A stretch of DNA of 64,000 nt from Agapetus fuscipes. Its lineage: Eukaryota; Arthropoda; Insecta; Trichoptera; Glossosomatidae. The stretch is taken from the NCBI GenBank assembly GCA_951799405.1, contig OX637353.1:10974001-11038000 (forward strand), read 5' to 3'. The translations under genes and the position numbers were made by a program. Below, one piece after another: positions 50,065 through 61,165 of this stretch. The notes under the pieces are model-generated. The model was not told the origin of the DNA. It did not search any database and saw only the letters and a list, made by a program, of their open reading frames with translations. Every line of letters begins with the position of its first letter. Position 1 is the stretch's first letter.

Positions 50065-50525
50065 ATCTTTTCCCCTGCAACCCCACCACGTCACATTTCA
50101 TTTGTCTGTGGAATTTGTGCCGAGTACAGTCTTGTATTTTACAGTCTATCCCAAATTTAACTTATCATGGGATAACCACCAAAATCTTTCATACATTTTT
50201 TTTTCCTGGGTAGTTGAACCCTTTAACTTCTCATTACAAGTCCGAGCCACTAACTAGCACACAAGAAGATTCTAGATGTTTATTGGAAATTTACTGTACT
50301 TGTGTCTATCATACAAAGTATATGGGATCTCGTACAATGGTGCGTTTGACAGATTTGATAATATGCCGGAAATTATGTCGTCATATGATATTTTGGATAT
50401 TTTCGTATTAGACCCTAATAGAGTCTGAATATATCTATAATCTAAAAACTGAGTAAACCTTATTTTCTTCTTTTGGTCCCACTTGTATCGAATAATTATA
50501 AATAAATAAATTAGAATAATTTATT
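50065..50525. other. No recognised feature
   Basis: Spacer; SINE-1 tail scrap near 50432. Confidence 0.4.
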
Positions 50526-50800
50526 AAGTGAGCGCTGTTTTTTTATCTGAATCACACCTCAAGAACCCTCTATGAACTTTGTCATCGATATAAAAAGCTC
50601 TGATCATCAAGTAAGACCCAGTTGCTGTAAGGCTGGATGGACCTTTGGTGACCGGTCTTTTGTACAGGTATATAAATTTTTCAATCCAACAAAGAGCATA
50701 TTTCAAAATATGAATTGAATGTTTTTTGCGCTCCTGCAAGATTCGAACCCACAACTTCCTTTTTGAGTCCGAAACGCTAACCACTAGACTACGGACTTAA
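50526..50800 (-). mobile_element. SINE-2 copy, 2a type, full length
   Basis: GAGCGCTGTTTTTTTATC at the left; head with GATTCGAACCCACAA and CTAACCACTAGACTACGG at the right. Confidence 0.85.
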
Positions 50801-51284
50801 AAAATAATGCGTTAGTTTGTATTCCAAAATATGAAACACCTTTATATATGCTATTATGAGAGCCTATGTACAGAAGTTGATTTTTTAGAATTTCTAATTG
50901 TTTTCGTACTGCTTTAATTTCGTCTTAAATTGATTTTTTTTCTTTAACATCAACTTTGAAACAACATTATCATGAGAAATAAAGTCTCGAGAAAATTAAT
51001 TTACCAGTACATAAATACTTGGCGTTAATTTGATTTTTACACTGAATATTGGAACCCGAGCATTGTAATCACTTTATATTGAATAAATATTTTACAAGTT
51101 TCAAAATTAATAAAATTTACTCAGCCCACCAATCAGCGCCTGAATACGAGGCTCGTCCAAATAATAAATTGACATTTTAATATTTCTTAAGAATTACTTA
51201 TTTATTTTTCATTCGTTCCTTTCCAAGTTATCTTTGTTATTAATAATGTAAGAATACAACAATATAGAATACAACGGCATCCCC
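50801..51284. other. No recognised feature
   Basis: Spacer. Confidence 0.4.
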
Positions 51285-51543
51285 ATGTCTCGCTGAGCTA
51301 TATACTGTCGATAAGCCTTCAAAACGACCACTACGCTCTGCTGTCAACAAGGTCATAGTGCCCAAAAGAGCGAACACATCAAATTTTGCAGACAGGAGCT
51401 TTGCGGTGGCTGGGCCGGTTGCCTGGAACAATTTGCCCGTCGGTGTTCGCGCGAACCAGCCTACCACCACCTTCAGAAAGGGACTGAAGACACTGTTTTT
51501 CTCCAGAAGCCATGGCGCCCTTGAGATGGTCCTGGACCATTAA
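51285..51543 (+). pseudogene. Jockey/CR1-group ORF2 C-terminus
   Basis: Translates LRSAVNKVIVPKRANTSNF, DRSFAVAGPVAWNNLPVGVR, TTTFRKGLKTLFF and a stop. The order 'LRSA ... DRSF.VAGP..WN.LP..VR ... F...LKT.LF' is the usual end of Jockey- and CR1-group reverse transcriptase proteins. 5'-truncated. Confidence 0.85.
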
Positions 51544-51616
51544 ATGGCGCCACAGGAAAGAAATCATCCATCATCATTATCATCAACACAAAAGTTTTTT
51601 ACAAGTTGATTTATTT

Positions 51617-51658
51617 CCTAGAGCGCATTCGGTGATTTCACACCATTTTCAAGAGAAC
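51617..51658 (-). ncRNA. Decayed hammerhead-like hairpin
   Basis: Minus strand TTGAAAA, stem GGTG/CACC, GAAT. It resembles 31300 in its first box; stem I does not match. Confidence 0.35.
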
Positions 51659-51987
51659 AACTTTTGTTGTTCATACCGAAAGTTTAACATTATTTATTAA
51701 AAATGAATCTTCATACAGTCAAAACACAAAGCCTTAAACTTTAATTATTTATGTTAGATATCATAGACTTGAGCCAGCATTTTTTCCACTTCTCAAAGCT
51801 CTTTTGATTTGCGTTTTTTGTCAACAACTAAAACCCTTTTCTGTGAGATAGTCTTTATCTCCTGAATCAAAGTAAAACATCACACTTTCGTGAGTTTTTC
51901 AGTTTCAATATCCATGACCGTTTCCGAAACCATTACAATACTTATTTTTATATTGTTTCACGCAAACAGCGCACAAAAGGTAATACT
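51659..51987. other. No recognised feature
   Basis: Spacer. Confidence 0.4.
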
Positions 51988-52172
51988 CCTTCTTGGCCCC
52001 TGTTTGAGGAAAGGTCGGCAAAAATTGCTGGGTTTATGTTCATTTGAGATTAAGATTTTAATTTGTAAGTACACATGCAGCAGCAAACTTACACGTGTCT
52101 GTTTGTGGGCATGCATTTAATACGAATTTTAAATGCTAATATATCTTTGCAACTTAGATCATAGATTATAGA
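51988..52172 (+). mobile_element. SINE-1 copy, 5'-truncated
   Basis: CTTGGCCCCTGTTTGAGG to TTAGATCATAGATTATAG. Confidence 0.8.
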
Positions 52173-53209
52173 CCTTGGACACAATAACAAAAATTAAAAC
52201 TCGATTGTGTGTAGTCAAAGAAATTTTAATAGTCACTCTTTTCCAAACATGCCTCGTACATAAAATCAAATATCCAAAGCAGTACTAAGACTTTAAGAAC
52301 TTAATTAATATTCCCCTGAATCTAACAGTAACTCGCCAATCAGTCTACCAACCCCCCCCATCTTCGCTTTGCACCCTTTCATCTCCATCAACACCCACCT
52401 TTCATCCCCATTCACCCTATTCACCCATCCCTTGGCAAGCTCTCTCCTCCACTCTCCTAAGACTCCTTTACTCCTGTTGATGACCTCTTGCCAACAGGGT
52501 GGAAAACTTATAATAAAGAACCCCTTGCTTCAATTAACAAGTTTCTTGGTATTTGCGCACCTTCATTTAATGGGTCAAAGTTTATGAGATGGATTATTGG
52601 CAGTTTTGAAAAATGTTTCCTTGATTTAATCTTATATTTCTACAGTCTTCTTTTGATTCAATTAATTTAGGAAATAACAGTTACCGCGTTATATGCATAG
52701 TAATAAACAAATTTATTTGTTGATCAACTTTAAATTCTTTTATAAAGTAGTTTAATTATATATTTTTAAATGGTGCACGAAATAAAATGAATAAAAGTCA
52801 ATTACTGAATGGAGCTACAATAAGAAAGAAAAACATTTCAAGAAATTAAAGGAATTAAAAAGAAAAATGCGTATTTCTTATTAACGAATAGTTTATATAG
52901 AACACACTTTTCTTAACACATTCCATAGACTTGTCGTTTGTTTATCAATGACTACTAAAATCTTTTTTGCTCAAAAACTCGCCTTATGTACCAGCCCTAA
53001 AGAGAAGCGTCTAGTGCCCCTTACAGCATACCTAGATTCTTCACACATACTCTAGCAAGCTCTAATACACGGTAAAAAATCTTTAGGCACCCAAACTAAG
53101 ATGATATACTCATCTCAGCAGCTAAATACTCGTATTATGTTATTCAGTAAAATTACTCACTTTTCCTTTCAAGAGACGTCTCAAGACTGATATGTTCACC
53201 GAATCTTTT
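52173..53209. other. No recognised feature
   Basis: ~1 kb spacer; C/T-rich 52340-52470. Confidence 0.45.
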
Positions 53210-53297
53210 GCACATGTAGCTTTTGTAATCGCGAACTTACACATGTCTGTTTGAGGGCATGCATTTCATGTGAATTCTACTTACTTAGATTATTATA
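53210..53297 (+). mobile_element. SINE-1, 3' third
   Basis: CACATGTAGCTTTTGTAATC to ACTTAGATTATTATAG. Confidence 0.7.
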
Positions 53298-54176
53298 GTA
53301 TGTGTATTATGACCGTTTAAAAGCCATGAATTTCTCAACCCTGTGTCCTGCTTCTTTGTCCACCACCCACTCCTCTTTCTACCCCATCCCCCGCCCCTCT
53401 TCTACCGCCCACCCCCACAAAAGGGGCGTTTAGGGAGGGGGGGGGCGTCTGTTTGCTCGCTAATTAATATAAACTGATTACTAAGCTTCAATGATTTATA
53501 ATGCCTCTCTGTATAATCAGGCCTGCGCTAAGTACGCCAGCTACTACACTCTCTCCGGCATTGTTTCCAATATAACAAGACGAGCTTTCCGTGAAGGATT
53601 TATAGGAGATTATGAAGTAAACAAATATTAAAAATCAACATGCTGCATAAACAACAAATGCGACCTCCATTAAAAAGTTTATTTATCTTCCCTTAAGGGC
53701 CTGTTGCACCAACCTCCAATCAATATTTGATTGACACATCCAATTTGATTGCTTCATTCTGGTAAGGTCCTCGGTTGAATATTTCTTGGAATTGGGTAAT
53801 AATATGAAGGAATTTGAACAGGAAAGATGATGAACATCAGCTGATTCACGTAAATGCAAAAAAAAAAAGATTAATTGTGAGAAATCACACTAAATTTTGA
53901 TTTTCGTCTGATTGGTGTTTGGTGCCCTTAGTGTTTGTTTGTGTTATGTCCATCAGAAAAAATTTTGCATGACCAATATTTGTATTGGACCATTGTGTCT
54001 TATGAATACTGGAAATCGATTTCAAGAATATTTAAAACAACCCTCACATTATTTTGTTTTAAGTTTTTTTCTTAGCTCAGAGCGTGTAGAATATGCTTCT
54101 TAAGACAATTTCATTGAAAGTTAATCTTTGAACCAAATGGCAAACAAGCCAATCAAACACTTTGGGAACGTTATAG
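53298..54176. other. No recognised gene; G-rich tract
   Basis: C-rich then G-rich tract at 53385-53450. A sequence at 53697 (AAGGGCCTGTTGCACCAAC) looks like one terminus of a MITE, but no partner was found. Confidence 0.45.
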
Positions 54177-54262
54177 CATTACACGTGTCTGTTTGTGGGC
54201 ATGCATGTTATATGAATTTTAAATGTTTATATATCTTTCCAACTTGGATTATAGAGTATAGA
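54177..54262 (+). mobile_element. SINE-1, 3' third
   Basis: ACACGTGTCTGTTTGTGGGC to TTGGATTATAGAGTATAG. Confidence 0.75.
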
Positions 54263-54285
54263 ACAGATTTGAATACTCTTATTTT

Positions 54286-54333
54286 GTTTCTCGACGTTTC
54301 GTTAGTATTGTTACTAAGGTCCTCAGGAGACAC
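54286..54333 (-). ncRNA. Hammerhead ribozyme candidate
   Basis: Minus strand: stem I GTGTCTC with GAGAAAC (four perfect pairs next to the core, six of seven overall); core CTGAGGA (54326-54320); stem II TTAGTA/TACTAA with an ACAA loop (54317-54302) and unpaired flanks; GAAA (54300-54297); stem III ACGT (54297-54294); cleavage-site base C at 54293. The GAAACGTC order is the commonest form in Penelope-like elements. Confidence 0.65.
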
Positions 54334-54439
54334 CCTCGCTGAGTAGTGCTCGTGGATTTATATTGTTTGCTTGATTCAAAAGTAAACAGAAAAAAATGTG
54401 ATTTGTTTGACCAACGCGCGAAAAACATCATACTTATAT

Positions 54440-54630
54440 ACCTATTAACCAAGGTCATGTGTATGTCATGTGATGTTTTGTCATTTGATGTACTGTCATT
54501 GTGATGTAACTTCAAGTGATGTTTTGTCTTATAATTTTATGTCATGGTGATGTTCTTTCATGTGATTTCAAGTCATGTGATGTTATGTCATGTGTTGTTC
54601 TGTCACTGTGCTGTTCTATCCTGTCACCGT
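54440..54630 (+). repeat. TGTCATGTGATGTTT minisatellite, second locus
   Basis: Same loose motif as 32400-32830. Confidence 0.7.
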
Positions 54631-54959
54631 GTGAGACAGTATGAAGTTTGTGAAGGAAAGAGATGAGACGACTGTCTCTAGATGACTGTGAATTGAAAAT
54701 AACCATGATGATCACTGATCTTTGGCAGATAGTCGCACTAAGAGAATCCGACGTTGTGTGTTGGCTTGGATGTCCGTGAGAGGGTATGTGTATGTGTGAG
54801 AGAGAGTGGGAAGGAGGGTTGGGGAGGAAAGGGATGAGACACTTCTGTCTCTAGGCGCCCCTTAATTGGGACCTCGCTAATTGGCTGCTGTCCCCCCCCC
54901 CCCCTCCCATCCTCCGGCACCCACTGGCAAATAAAAAGACCTGGTGCAGCACTAAGCGT
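54631..54959. other. No recognised gene
   Basis: Two similar ~70-base blocks (GAAAGAGATGAGACGACTGTC near 54655 and a relative near 54828) and a run of 13 C at 54891-54904. Confidence 0.45.
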
Positions 54960-55305
54960 TCGAGATGAGTCTCTACCGAAGAATGCTTCGGATCTCTTGG
55001 CGTGATCGAGTCACCGGAAGTCCTCCAACGAATGCGCACTAAAAAGGAGCTTCTACCAATCATTAAGCAGAGAAAACTGATGTACTTTGGTCACATTTTG
55101 AGAAATGAGAAGTACCGTCTCGGGCGTCTCCTTCATCTTATCATAATGTACAAGGTAGGATTCAGGAGAGAAGATCTCAGGGACACCGAAGGACATTGTG
55201 GCTGAAAAACCTGCGACAGTGGTTCGGCTGAAGCACCAAGTCCCTGTTTCGAGCCGCAGCATCTAAAGTTAAAAAAGCGATGATGATTGCCGATCTTCGA
55301 TAGAA
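54960..55305 (+). pseudogene. LINE ORF2 C-terminus with frameshifts
   Basis: Pieces read RMLRISWRDRVT, VLQRMRTKKELLPIIKQRKL, MYFGHILRNEKYRL and, after shifts, a WLKNLRQWFG segment and KVKKAMMIADLR-stop. This is the C-terminal part of an endonuclease-reverse transcriptase LINE often found in insects; the clade is not assigned. Confidence 0.75.
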
Positions 55306-55333
55306 GTGGCACAAAAACAAGAAGTGCAAACGT

Positions 55334-55663
55334 AACGCAACTAAGCTACACATATAGTGTAACTTCTTGCCGCTTTATCCCCGAAGGGGTCGCATGTGGC
55401 GAGTTGAACCTATTTATGTTTACAGGTAAGGGGGCCGGCCTTACGCCAACCACTTCAGTTGAAGTGGAGGTTTCCCAGCTCCCGAGTGTGCTGGTACTCA
55501 TTTCTTGTGAAGGCTGAGTAAACCTTGCCGGTATTTTATTTTGGGGTTTGAATTAAACACCGAAATGGGAAATCATTTCTGACACCCTCGCCTCGGTGGG
55601 ATTCGAACCCGAGCTTTCGGCATGGAATGCAAGCACTCTACCACCTGAGCTATCGACCGGACT
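55334..55663 (-). mobile_element. SINE-3 copy, full length
   Basis: Near-identical to 38181-38512, with a 3-base CTC duplication in the head region. Confidence 0.87.
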
Positions 55664-55705
55664 AGTGCATTGTTATTGACAAGTGCATTTAAAAAAATGT
55701 AATTT

Positions 55706-55965
55706 GTCATGTATGTTCCTTGACTTATAGGTTGGTATGCGGCTGACCACCCATACTGTAAAAAATGGTTCACTTTACCAATGTCACCCCTGTTTCAGGG
55801 AAGGACGGCAAGAGTTGCAGGGCTTATGTTCATTTGAGATTGGGTTTTTATATTGTAGGTCCACATGCGGCATGTGTTAGCGCGAAATTTTACATGTCTG
55901 CCTGTGGGAATGCTTTTAATATAAATCTTAAATGATATATATTTTTGCAGATTAGATTAGATTAG
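55706..55965 (+). mobile_element. SINE-1 copy, GATTA-tail subfamily, full length
   Basis: GTTCCTTGACTTATAGG to three GATTA units. It shows the uninterrupted TATTGTAGGTCCACATG order that in 22395-27610 is split by the LINE. Confidence 0.87.
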
Positions 55966-56387
55966 TGCAGCACTCACACTGGCATCTTGACCAATTGGAA
56001 ATGATAGGATCCCAAGTATCGTTCTTCAAGGGAACCTAAATGGAAGAAGACCCATAGGAAAACCTCCGAAGAGATGTTTGTCAACAGAATCCAAAAAGAA
56101 TTGGTCATCTAATGCCGTTAATTACAGTAAAAGTTTACAAGTTAATTTTGTTTTACTTTGGCTTTAAAATCCAAAAATAGAAATTCACACTTTTGAAATA
56201 AAATCGCATTGATTCGACACTATTTGGCAGCACGCCTCCCGTCTAAACCTTAAAAAACCCAACCCATCGCGCTGATTGGCCAGCATTCGGCGACGCACTA
56301 TCCCGACTAGATCACATTTGTAATTTTATAGTGCACTATTTTCTAAATTGTGAGCCTTTTGAAAATTTGACATTTTTAAGTCGCTGT
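55966..56387. other. No recognised feature
   Basis: Spacer. Confidence 0.4.
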
Positions 56388-56578
56388 TTTTGTCTAGCGT
56401 ATTTGGAACAGATTAAAGCTAACTCGAATCACATCTGGCTTATTTGACCATAACTTCGACCCTGGTTCAACAGCTTCCATTGCATGCACACAAGCTTCTG
56501 CTTTCGCATGAAGACAACTGGCCAGGCAAAACAGGTTGATGAATTTAATATTCATGAAGGTTTTACAAATCTATTGAA
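56388..56578 (+). mobile_element. SINE-4 copy, head decayed
   Basis: TATTTGACCATAACTTCGAC and CTGGCCAGGCAAAACAGG to ACAAATCTATTGAAAA. Confidence 0.7.
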
Positions 56579-56934
56579 AAATAACATAAGGCGAGTTTTA
56601 TCTTATCAGTGTGTTGTTGCAGGTTAGGTTTTGCAAATCCTCCACCCCTAGCCGCGGGCAGACGCTCTAGTATTACTGCCAATTATCAACTAATTAGGGG
56701 TGCTCCTCTTGTTTCACGGGCCCCGGGCTGGTCAAAAGGGGGTGGGGGGCTGGGGGGTGCCAGGGAGGGGGTAGATACTCCACACACGTGTACGCGACCG
56801 TCTTAAGATCTAGAGAAATTTTATACGTATAGTAAAATACAAGTATTATTACATGTCCGACAAATGCCAATCATAGTTCCGCCAAATCAAATAGTTCAGT
56901 TGTGCAATTACGTAATTAGATTTAATATGTTAAT
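56579..56934. other. No gene; G-quadruplex candidate
   Basis: 56728-56770 holds several GGG+ blocks (GGGGGTGGGGGGCTGGGGGG and further), a strong quadruplex motif. Confidence 0.55.
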
Positions 56935-57600
56935 ATGTGAAAGTTAAGGTACAAAATAATGTGATGAGATGGTTTGGGCATGTGGAAAGAATGAATGATG
57001 ATAGACTGACAAAGTATGTATACTGAGGTAGTGTGAAAGGAAAAAGAGGTAAGAGCCGACCGAGAAAAGTATGGAGTGATCAGATTGAGGAGATTGTGAA
57101 AGAATGAGATATACAAAGCGAGCGTAAAAGAAGAAAATGCATGAAAAAGGTGATGTACATAAATGGATTGAAAGAGGTATTTTATTTTATTTATTTATTT
57201 ATTTGTAAAAACACCAACAGATCATTGACAATTTTTTCACAAGTTAAACATAATAAATTACATACTAGACATCAATGCTCCAGTGACGGTGTCTGTCACA
57301 TACTTAGTTGTTATAAAATTCTTATTGTCTAAATTTTATATAATATATGAACCCTAATTAATCATCATAATAATATAAGCGCGCTTGATTCATGACGAGT
57401 ACATTGAGTGCAAATACCAGTCAATACATAATAATCGTATATTAAGCCACAAATACCCAACGCTCGTCATTATAAAATGATGCAGGCAAAATCACGAAAG
57501 CAGAAAAAAAAAACAAGAAAGAAAAAAGAAGAGAGAGAAAAAAAAAAAAGAATGTGAATAGGTATGTAAGCATAGGAAGAAATGGAGGCAGCTCTGCTAT
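56935..57600 (+). pseudogene. LINE-D copy split by an insertion
   Basis: LINE-D sequence (WFGHVERM, DRLTKYVY, DQIEEIVK) runs to GAAAGAGGTAT near 57181 and resumes near 57563 (AGGTATGTAAGCATAGGAAG) to 57600. Frameshifts and a stop break it. Confidence 0.8.
57181..57562 (-). mobile_element. Unclassified retroposon inserted in LINE-D
   Basis: Flanked by AGGTAT on both sides, the probable target-site duplication. On the minus strand it ends in a (AAAT)n tail. No coding sequence seen. Confidence 0.6.
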
Positions 57601-57845
57601 CCTTGACTGATAGGTAAGTATGAGGCTGACCCCCGTGATTTGGTTCACTTTTGCCAATGCCACCCCGTTTTCAGGGAGAGACGGCAGGAGTAGCAAGGTT
57701 TATGTTCATGTGACGTTTTGTTTTCTATAAAGTAGATTAGTTGTATACGAGTATATTATGAGGTTTTGTTTATTTGTATGCACACATGCTGAATGTTTAG
57801 GCGCAAACCTACATGTCTGTGGGCATGCATTTAATATGAGCCTTT

Positions 57846-58167
57846 TTTTTTTTTTTAATAAATCCTGTGCGGGAGACTCCCTAGATTCTAAAGACTCTAG
57901 GGGTCTATGACACTTGTTGTAGTGCCGCAGAGGGGTACGAGCTTGGTCGTCGCTACAAAGCGCCAATACTCAAGCAAGACCCTAGTTGCTGTGAGGCTGG
58001 ATGGACCTTTGGTGACCGGTCATTGGTAAAGGTTTTATGACTTTTTCAACCCAGCGAAGAGCACATTCGAAATATAAATGGTATATTTTTGTGCTCCGCC
58101 GGGATCCGAATCCACAACCTTCCATTTACGAGTCGGAAGTGTTGCCACTACGGACTACGGACCGGTC
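57846..58167 (-). mobile_element. SINE-2 copy, 2b type, with 5S rRNA-like head
   Basis: T-run at the left (A tail), 2b 3' end ATAAATCCTGTGCGGGAGAC, body, and tRNA-like head with GATCCGAATCCACAA at about 58103. Unlike other copies, the head is preceded (on its own strand) by a 5S rRNA-like stretch at 58168-58236 within the same insertion. Confidence 0.85.
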
Positions 58168-58236
58168 CAAGATGCCAACGACACGCGGTGTACCTGAGCG
58201 GTTACCCATCCAAGCACTGACCACGCCCAATGTTGC
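58168..58236 (-). repeat. 5S rRNA-derived segment heading SINE-2
   Basis: On the minus strand: AAGCAACATTGGGCGTGG, TCAGTGCTTGGATGGG, TAACCGC, ACACCGCGTG and GTTGGC follow the order and spacing of the 3' two thirds of animal 5S rRNA, including the internal control region (GGATGGGxxACCGC). About three quarters of positions agree with insect 5S rRNA as I know it. It directly precedes the tRNA-like unit. Confidence 0.8.
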
Positions 58237-58280
58237 TTAAATGTTAACACACCTTTGCAGCTTAGATTATAGATTATAGA

Positions 58281-58902
58281 TGTCCATTGCAGCCTAACTA
58301 GTAACCATCTAGCACGCCTTTCAGACAGGGCTTTGAGCTTGTGCCTTCATCCTCAGATTCTTTGGAGAACTCCTTCATTTGTTATCCAGAACTTTCCAAG
58401 AAGTCTTCTGTAAGAGATTTAATGATAATTAATTTTAAATAAACATTACAGCGAGGTGTGAGCCTAAAAATCGTAATATAATGTACGCTGTCCATGCAGA
58501 TAACAACGTTTTAACCTCATAAATCTCTTCACTGTACATTGTTGCTTATGACTCTTGTACACACAACGCCTTTTTTTAAGACAATGCTGGCACCAGAACC
58601 TCTTAACGCCCAAAACAGAAAGTTTCCAATAAGTTAAAATATGAATAGCAACATCTGTACTAAGTTGTCATTAAGCGTCCATTGCGTTTTATTTTGTTTC
58701 ATCTGACAGCCAATTTTTAGAAGAAATATACCTATGTCATTCAACAACAAAAAAAGTAAAATTTAAGGTTTTGTGTATTGACGTTATGAAGGTTCATTTT
58801 AAATTAATAATGTAAGGATAAAACACAAAGCTGTTCTTCACTAATTAAAGAACAACATTTGGATGTCATCTAGCCACTCGGTAATCGATATTAATAGGCC
58901 AG
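58281..58902. other. No recognised feature
   Basis: Spacer of ~620 bases. Confidence 0.45.
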
Positions 58903-59142
58903 TACTCTTATAACGAGTTGCAAAACTTGAGTAAACTAAAGTTTACAGAAAATAGTAAAAAGTGATTTCTCCCAAAATCTGCCATTTTTGTTTCTTACAC
59001 TTTATGGTCTAAGCAAAAGAGTTACAGTGATGAAGAAAATCAAGTTCAAACAAACAAAAACCGCAGATTTTGGGGGAAATCACTCTTTAATAATTGTCGT
59101 AAACTTGACATTACTCAAGTTTTGCAACTCGTACTAAGGGTA
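58903..59142. mobile_element. MITE-2 copy (TA-flanked)
   Basis: Inverted relative of 39609-39850; TA at both ends, AAGTTTTGCAACTCGTACTA at the right. Central TTATGGTCTAAGCAAAAGAG is conserved. Confidence 0.85.
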
Positions 59143-59144
59143 GG

Positions 59145-59272
59145 TGCTGTTGTCTTCATGCGAAAGCAGAAGCTTGTGTGCAAGCAATGGCATCTGTTGA
59201 ACCAGGGTCGAAGAGCCAACCATGGTTTCAACGTTATATTGTGTTCCAAATACGCTAGTCAAGAATAGCGAC
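59145..59272 (-). mobile_element. SINE-4 fragment
   Basis: CATCTGTTGAACCAGGGTCG and GTGTTCCAAATACGCTAG; matches 56388-56500 in reverse. Confidence 0.65.
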
Positions 59273-59629
59273 TTGATGATAGATGTTTTTCTCATAAAAT
59301 GGAGTTGTTTGAGATTGAGTGCGTCACCACGTTAAGTTTTCGTCTTCGCGTGGGGCAGTACACGGTCCACGTGGGTTACTAGCGATATCTGGTACTTCTC
59401 CTGGAACATGACACGGCGCTGGTCGGCACTTCATCAAGATGTAGTCCCCTCACACCCTCCTGACTCCTGCCACCCATAAACCTCCTTACTAAAAATCAAA
59501 CTGTTTAAGGTGATGATGATATTGTTACGAACTTATGAAGCCCGATTGCGTGGCTTGCTTATGTGTATGTGTTCGTCTCTAGTATAGTCTACAGTGAGTT
59601 TAAATGTGTGCGTGTGCCCAGGCTTAAAC
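59273..59629. other. No recognised feature
   Basis: Spacer. Confidence 0.4.
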
Positions 59630-59872
59630 GGGGCTACTTTTAGACATTTTAGCCGTCGGTTGAGCCCCCGTTTTGACAAACTAATGATGCCTGGGCTGAA
59701 AGTCTCATCCCCACGGTCATTCTTAGCTACCGAATTTCGGTAATATTTGTATAAAGACTAATCTGATGTTCACTTGCGGCCATCTTGGATTGACAGGTCT
59801 TCATACAAATGCATCATTAGTTTGTCAAAGCGTGGACTAAACGGTCGACTAAAATGTCTAAGAATAACACCC
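59630..59872. mobile_element. MITE-1 copy
   Basis: GGGGCTACTTTTAGACATTT at the left and CTAAGAATAACACCC at the right; same interior as the other two copies. Confidence 0.85.
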
Positions 59873-59944
59873 ATAGTTGTTAATATTATTATTATTAATA
59901 CTAAATTTATACAGCTCCTTTTATGACCGTGTGTCACTACAAAG

Positions 59945-60335
59945 GCGCTTGTCTATATGATTGGACAAAGAGGTGAGTCTTGAGACGTCTTTTAAAGTGT
60001 CTCTCAAAATCTATTTCACTCAGTAAGGCGGGAATAGCATTACAAGACATTGGAGCGGCCGCCTTGAATGCCCTGTCTCTCTATGCCTGTCTCCAAAAAC
60101 AGTGCGGAGCCTTCTTGCAGGGATGTCCAGGCAGCTGCTTCTTGATGCAGCTAGCTGACCTCAGTGTTTGTCCGCGCGAGGTTGTAGTTGCTGGAGACAC
60201 CAGCTCCATCAGGTACCCCGGAGCACTCCCGCGCAGTACTTTAAAGGTGAGCAAGCCGACTTTGAAGGTGATTCTCTCAGGGATTTTCAGCCAAAGCAAA
60301 GCTTGAAGGTAAGGAGTGATGTGGCAGGACTTTTC
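59945..60335 (-). pseudogene. CR1/L2-group ORF2 C-terminus
   Basis: Minus strand reads KIPERITFKVGLLTFKVLRG, APGYLMELV, LRSASCI and, after an in-frame stop, RAFKAAAPMSCNAIPALL and DFERHFKRRLKTHLF. This is the standard end of CR1/L2-type reverse transcriptases. 5'-truncated, with a TAA-rich tail at 59880-59910. Confidence 0.85.
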
Positions 60336-60404
60336 AGCCCTATATATAATGTTGTTATGCGTTTAGACGCTATATATTTGGACCGGAATTGTGTGAGAGA
60401 CGGT

Positions 60405-60532
60405 GCCGATTGAAACACTGAGCCGTGAAGTCGATAAACCAAGTGCTACAAAATCAGTCCATTGTAAACCCATATTGTTTAAAGTAAATTGCAGTTTAAT
60501 CAAAAGAACCCAACTAAAATCATAACAATACT
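60405..60532 (+). repeat. R7 dispersed repeat
   Basis: Relative of 4625-4765. Confidence 0.55.
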
Positions 60533-60612
60533 GTAATTGTAACTGTAACTCTGTCGCCATTCCGCTAGGGGTAACCAGAGCCTCTGCAGAGCTGCCTCCA
60601 TTTCTTCCTATC
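60533..60612 (-). mobile_element. LINE-D 3'-end scrap
   Basis: TAACTGTAACTCTGTCGCCA and GAGCCTCTGCAGAGCTGCCT are the complement of the LINE-D end. Confidence 0.7.
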
Positions 60613-60725
60613 AATAATACGTGGTATTATTAACATATGGATAATCAAACATAATCAACAACACCGAGATAAAGCTTGTAAGGAGTCTGGTCCACTCTAT
60701 TTTTCTCCATGCTGCTGAGACGCAA

Positions 60726-61010
60726 GACGCAACTAAGCTGCACATATGGTATATCTTCTCACCGCATTATCCTTAAAGGGTCTCACATGTGGCGAGTGGG
60801 ACCTATTTATTTTTAGAGGCTTTACCCCAACCACTTCAGTTGGAGTGGGGGGTTTCCCAGTTCCCGAAAGGGCTAGTTCTCATTTCTTGCGAGGTCTGAG
60901 TAAACCTTACCGGTATTTTATCTTGGGTTTTGGAATAAACTCCGAACCTGGAAATCACTTCTCACACCCTTTGCAGGTTTCGAACCCGAGCTCTCGGCAT
61001 GGAATGCAAC
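60726..61010 (-). mobile_element. SINE-3 copy, head truncated
   Basis: ACGCAACTAAGCTGCACATA at the left to TCGGCATGGAATGCAAC at the right; A box missing. Confidence 0.8.
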
Positions 61011-61074
61011 TCACTTTTAGAGAGAGGCTTATTATTACACTAACACAGACAAACACAACTACTCATTCCATGGT

Positions 61075-61165
61075 TCACATTGTGACGTCACTGTAAATTT
61101 TTGGTGAACGCCATAGTTGAGTTTTAACGTGATGTTTTTTACTCGGGTTGCTAGTAAAGTAATGC
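61075..61165 (+). repeat. R9-like repeat, degenerate
   Basis: TTGTGACGTCACTG and ACTCGGGTTGCTAGTAAAG resemble R9, with different sequence between. Confidence 0.45.

Larger units (their letters stand above)
57599..58280 (+). mobile_element. SINE-1 copy split by SINE-2
   Basis: SINE-1 5' part 57599-57844 (to TTTAATATGAGCC) resumes at 58237 (TTAAATGTTAACAC) and ends in GATTATAGATTATAG. Confidence 0.75.

Noticed and set aside
58168..58236. Genuine 5S rRNA gene
   Set aside because: Only the 3' two thirds are present, with many substitutions, and it runs directly into the tRNA-like head of SINE-2.
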